Origin: an uncultured Eubacteriales bacterium
GTDB taxonomy: Bacteria; Bacillota; Clostridia; Christensenellales; Aristaeellaceae
Direction: 5' to 3'
Assembly (NCBI GenBank): GCA_902796115.1
Contig: CADBNX010000549.1
Location: 1 to 8,202, forward strand
Length of the DNA: 8,202 nucleotides
Below are positions 5,986 to 8,202 of this stretch, one piece after another (the first letter of the stretch is position 1; each line of letters begins with the position of its first letter). The notes below the pieces were generated by a model. That model was not told where the DNA came from. It was given only the letters and a program-made list of their open reading frames with translations, and made no database searches. A program made the position numbers and the translations under genes.

Positions 5986-7038
5986 TCAGAGGCTGGTCAG
6001 GATGCCCGCCATCGGCAGCATCACGGACAGCAGCACCGCGCCGATCACAACCGCCAGAATGGCGATCAGCGTCGGTTCAATGATGGAAACCAGCCGGGTA
6101 ATATCCTCTTCCGCCTGTTCCTCATACAGCACGGCAAGGCGGGAAAGCACCTGATCCTCCCGGCCGGTCGCGCTGCCCATGCGGACCATGCTTTCATGCA
6201 GCGGGTCAAAAACGGCGCTCTGCGCGACGGCGTCCGCGAACGTTTTTCCTTCTTCCAGCGCCTGATGCAGCTTTTTCGTTTTCGCCCGCGCTTCCGGATT
6301 GTCGCCCAGTACGGATTCGGTCATCGACAGAGCCTCCTCCATCGGGAATCCGCCGGAAAGCATCATCGACAGCACGCCTGCAATGCGGGAAGCGGCCAGC
6401 TTGCGGTTCAGCCGGGCCACTGCCGGGAAAAAGCGCTCCAGCAGGGACATCACCTTTTCCCGATGTCCCGTCCGCAGAAGCACGACCGCCGCGATCACCC
6501 CGACGGCCGCGAGCAGCACAGCCGCAAGCACGATCCAGCCCACTGCCGCGCCGATACGCATCATTGCGCTCCCGCTGTCGGAAAGGCCGACGCCCATGCC
6601 GGACAGCACCCTGCGGAATACCGGCAATACGCGCCAGAGCAGAATCAGCACGATCACGACCAGCATCCCGCCCAGCACCAGCGGATAGGTGACCGCGCTG
6701 CTGACCGCGCTGCGGATACGATCCTCCCGCGCATAATAGGCTTCCAGACCGCGCATGACTTTTTCCAGCTGTCCCGCGCGTTCTCCGATCCCGGTCATCT
6801 CCACCAGGTATTCCGGCCACCTGCCGTCTTTTTTCAGCGCTTCATACAGGGATCCCGTCTCCGTCACGCCCCGGCTGGCCGCCTGATAGAAATCCGCATG
6901 CGCGGAAGCGCTGTCCGCTCCCGCCAGCGTTTCCATGCCGTCATACAGCGGAAGGCCCGCTTCCAGGATCAGCGCCACCTGACCGCAGAAATTGCTCAGT
7001 TCGGCGGCGCTCAGCTGTTTTTCATCCGTTTTTTTCAT
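5986..7038 (-). CDS. pilC: Type II secretion / type IV pilus inner-membrane platform protein (GspF/PilC family)
   Basis: The protein has 350 residues and two T2SSF repeats. The first (about 15-137) has GERAGQLEKVM (85-95) and the following helix VTYPLVLGGMLVVIVLILL (116-134). The second (about 215-340) has SMMLSGGFPMEEAL (224-237) and the characteristic final EPTLIAILAVVIGAVLLSVM (321-340). Three membrane helices are predicted (about 117-138, 165-188, 322-345). The family forms the membrane base on which the cytoplasmic ATPase turns to add or remove pilin subunits. The protein is somewhat shorter than typical PilC (about 400) and the second GE.sG motif is altered to GSATGREDQVL (288-298). The start at 7038 has GGAGGAG with a short AT-rich spacer, 22 bases after the transglutaminase-like gene. 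Its likely partner is the PilT-type ATPase encoded downstream. Confidence 0.95.
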   Translation of the reverse strand: MKKTDEKQLSAAELSNFCGQVALILEAGLPLYDGMETLAGADSASAHADFYQAASRGVTETGSLYEALKKDGRWPEYLVEMTGIGERAGQLEKVMRGLEAYYAREDRIRSAVSSAVTYPLVLGGMLVVIVLILLWRVLPVFRRVLSGMGVGLSDSGSAMMRIGAAVGWIVLAAVLLAAVGVIAAVVLLRTGHREKVMSLLERFFPAVARLNRKLAASRIAGVLSMMLSGGFPMEEALSMTESVLGDNPEARAKTKKLHQALEEGKTFADAVAQSAVFDPLHESMVRMGSATGREDQVLSRLAVLYEEQAEEDITRLVSIIEPTLIAILAVVIGAVLLSVMLPMAGILTSL

Positions 7039-7060
7039 AAAATCTCCTCCTGTCCGGTGT

Positions 7061-7888
7061 TCAGTAATACCGTTCCACGGAATAAGTCTTCACTTTTCCG
7101 ATGCCGTTGACCGCCAGCGTGGGATCAAAAAAATAGTCCTGGCCGCCGAAGCGGACCTGCACCCACGCATGATAGCTCGAATCCGCGTACCCGATCGTCA
7201 GTCTGGCCGGTATGCCCTGCGTGCGCAGCATGCAGCACATCACGGCGGAAAGATCCTGACAGATGCCCATCTTTTTCCCATAGGTACCGTCGATGTCGGG
7301 CAGGGTTCCCGATTTGACGGTCACGGCTTTCACATAATCATACAGGAATGTCTTGCTCATATAGGAGCAGACCGCGTCATACGCTTCCTTCTCGGTCATT
7401 CCGCCGCACAATTCATCCGACTGGAGCACCGCTTCCGATTCCGGGGTATAGCTCACATACTGATTCGGATACAGAAAACAGCTCTGGGCGTCCTTCAGCT
7501 CCACCCGTACCGAGACTTTTCCCGCGGACGTATACTTTTTGCCGGATACGTTTTTATACAGTGTGATTTCATAGGAACCGTTTCCCAGCTGCAGCGGAAA
7601 CACCTCAAAATTGCCGTCGCTGTTCAGGTTATAGGTCAGCGTCTGTCCGTTTCTGGCCACCCGCAGCTTGAATTTGCTCTTGCTCCCCTCCTGCAGCGCC
7701 GCCTGGAAATACCCCTGTGATACGCCGGCCACATCAACCTTCAGGCTTCCGTTTTTCTTGACGTCTCCGCCCGGGGACACCGGCCATTTTGCTTTTTCCG
7801 ACGCCTGCGAAGCAAACAGGAAGAATGTGCAGAGCAGCAGCGCGGCCGCAAACAGCACATATCGGACAAAATGCGGATGGTGTTTCAT
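7061..7888 (-). CDS. Membrane-anchored or secreted transglutaminase-like cysteine protein
   Basis: The protein has 275 residues. Residues 7-28 are a hydrophobic signal or anchor. Residues about 45-133 form a beta-rich domain. Residues about 160-265 form a transglutaminase-like domain with a full candidate triad: Cys210 in GICQDLS, His240 in YHAWV and Asp255 in FFDPT. The preceding helix (TEKEAYDAVCSYMSKTFLYD, 165-184) is also typical of bacterial transglutaminase-core proteins. These act outside the membrane as peptidases, cross-linking enzymes or related acyl-transfer enzymes; the substrate is unknown. The ATG overlaps the Hpt gene stop (ATGA) with GGGAGGAG upstream, and gspF follows after 22 bases, which places this enzyme in the pilus-like operon. 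It might process or cross-link a filament subunit or peptidoglycan-attached protein; that is inference. Confidence 0.9.
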   Translation of the reverse strand: MKHHPHFVRYVLFAAALLLCTFFLFASQASEKAKWPVSPGGDVKKNGSLKVDVAGVSQGYFQAALQEGSKSKFKLRVARNGQTLTYNLNSDGNFEVFPLQLGNGSYEITLYKNVSGKKYTSAGKVSVRVELKDAQSCFLYPNQYVSYTPESEAVLQSDELCGGMTEKEAYDAVCSYMSKTFLYDYVKAVTVKSGTLPDIDGTYGKKMGICQDLSAVMCCMLRTQGIPARLTIGYADSSYHAWVQVRFGGQDYFFDPTLAVNGIGKVKTYSVERYY

Positions 7889-8202
7889 TCCGCCGCTCCT
7901 CCCGGGCCTTCCTGCCCGCGGATCAGCGCCTGCAGTGCGCGCAGCCGGACGTCGGTTTCGTCCAGCAGAGGGCCCAAATCCGTTTCCGTTTTTGCCCGGA
8001 GCAGCTCCGTTATCTCACACACAGGGGTATAAAGCGGCGTCAGCGCAAGATTGGCCAGAACTCCCTTGAGGGCATGCGCCGCCTCAAACGCCTCCTGCAG
8101 TTTTCCTTCCGCGACGGCCTGTCTCATCTTCGCAAACTGCGTTTCCTTTGCCAGCATGCCCACAAGGCGCAGATAAAGAGCCTCGTTGTTCATGCATCGG
8201 GC
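7885..8202 (-). CDS. Histidine phosphotransfer (Hpt) domain protein, 5' end outside window
   Basis: The frame is open to the window edge, giving 105 residues and a stop. The phosphorylatable histidine is encoded at 8074-8076 in the motif AAHALKGVLANLAL, which matches the Hpt pattern 'aH.LKG...nlgl'. It is followed by a helix ending in ITELLRA, as in four-helix Hpt bundles. An ATG at 8193 could start a 102-residue protein, but no ribosome binding site is visible in the nine bases before it. The three codons before it (Ala-Arg-Cys), read with the following MNNEALYLRLVGM, resemble the first Hpt helix, so the true start is probably beyond 8202. It may be a free Hpt protein or the tail of a hybrid kinase or regulator. 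Hpt domains relay phosphate between receiver domains in the cytoplasm. The ATGA overlap with the transglutaminase-like gene ties signalling to the pilus-like operon. Confidence 0.88.
   Translation of the reverse strand, partial: ARCMNNEALYLRLVGMLAKETQFAKMRQAVAEGKLQEAFEAAHALKGVLANLALTPLYTPVCEITELLRAKTETDLGPLLDETDVRLRALQALIRGQEGPGGAAE

Noticed and set aside
8190..8202. Possible end of another upstream gene overlapping an ATG at 8193 (ATGA pattern)
   Set aside because: The Hpt frame stays open to the window edge and the residues before the ATG fit the first Hpt helix, so the ATG is more likely an internal methionine than a start.

Overview
The window is a densely packed stretch of a GC-rich bacterial chromosome with every supported gene on the minus strand. 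Read in the direction of transcription, the order runs from base 8202 down to base 1. Strong AGGAGG-type ribosome binding sites, a clostridial type of Etf/flavoprotein cluster, and a type IV pilus-like operon that seems to include a DUF4860-like protein together suggest an anaerobic Firmicute of class Clostridia, probably an uncultured gut or rumen lineage. The lineage is inferred from gene content; no RNA marker is present.

Region A (8202 to 3312) looks like one operon. It begins with the C-terminal part of a histidine phosphotransfer (Hpt) protein cut by the window edge. Next come a membrane-anchored or secreted transglutaminase-like protein, a PilC/GspF inner-membrane platform protein, four small proteins each with one N-terminal membrane segment (pilin-like or pseudopilin-like, one of them DUF4860-like), and a PilT-type hexameric ATPase. 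Most junctions are 4-base ATGA overlaps or very short gaps, so translation is probably coupled. Platform, ATPase and several pilin-like subunits are the core of a type IV filament machine. The pilin-like proteins lack a textbook prepilin peptidase site, and the only ATPase visible is of the retraction (PilT) type. No assembly ATPase, prepilin peptidase or PilM/N/O proteins are in the window.

Region B (3286 to 2333) is one gene for an acidic exported protein of unknown function, 25 bases after pilT and probably in the same transcript.

Region C (2273 to 1) is etfB, etfA and the start of a GlcD-type FAD dehydrogenase, separated from region B by 59 bases that hold a small palindrome and a short hairpin. 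EtfA carries an N-terminal domain with two four-cysteine iron-sulfur motifs. The etfB-etfA-glcD order matches the electron-confurcating lactate dehydrogenase complex known from Acetobacterium woodii (LctBCD). In that complex, lactate oxidation to pyruvate with NAD+ reduction is driven by simultaneous oxidation of reduced ferredoxin.

There is no gene-free stretch longer than 60 bases. No RNA gene, insertion sequence, CRISPR array or clear terminator was seen. The long plus-strand open frames are antisense shadows of the minus-strand genes.
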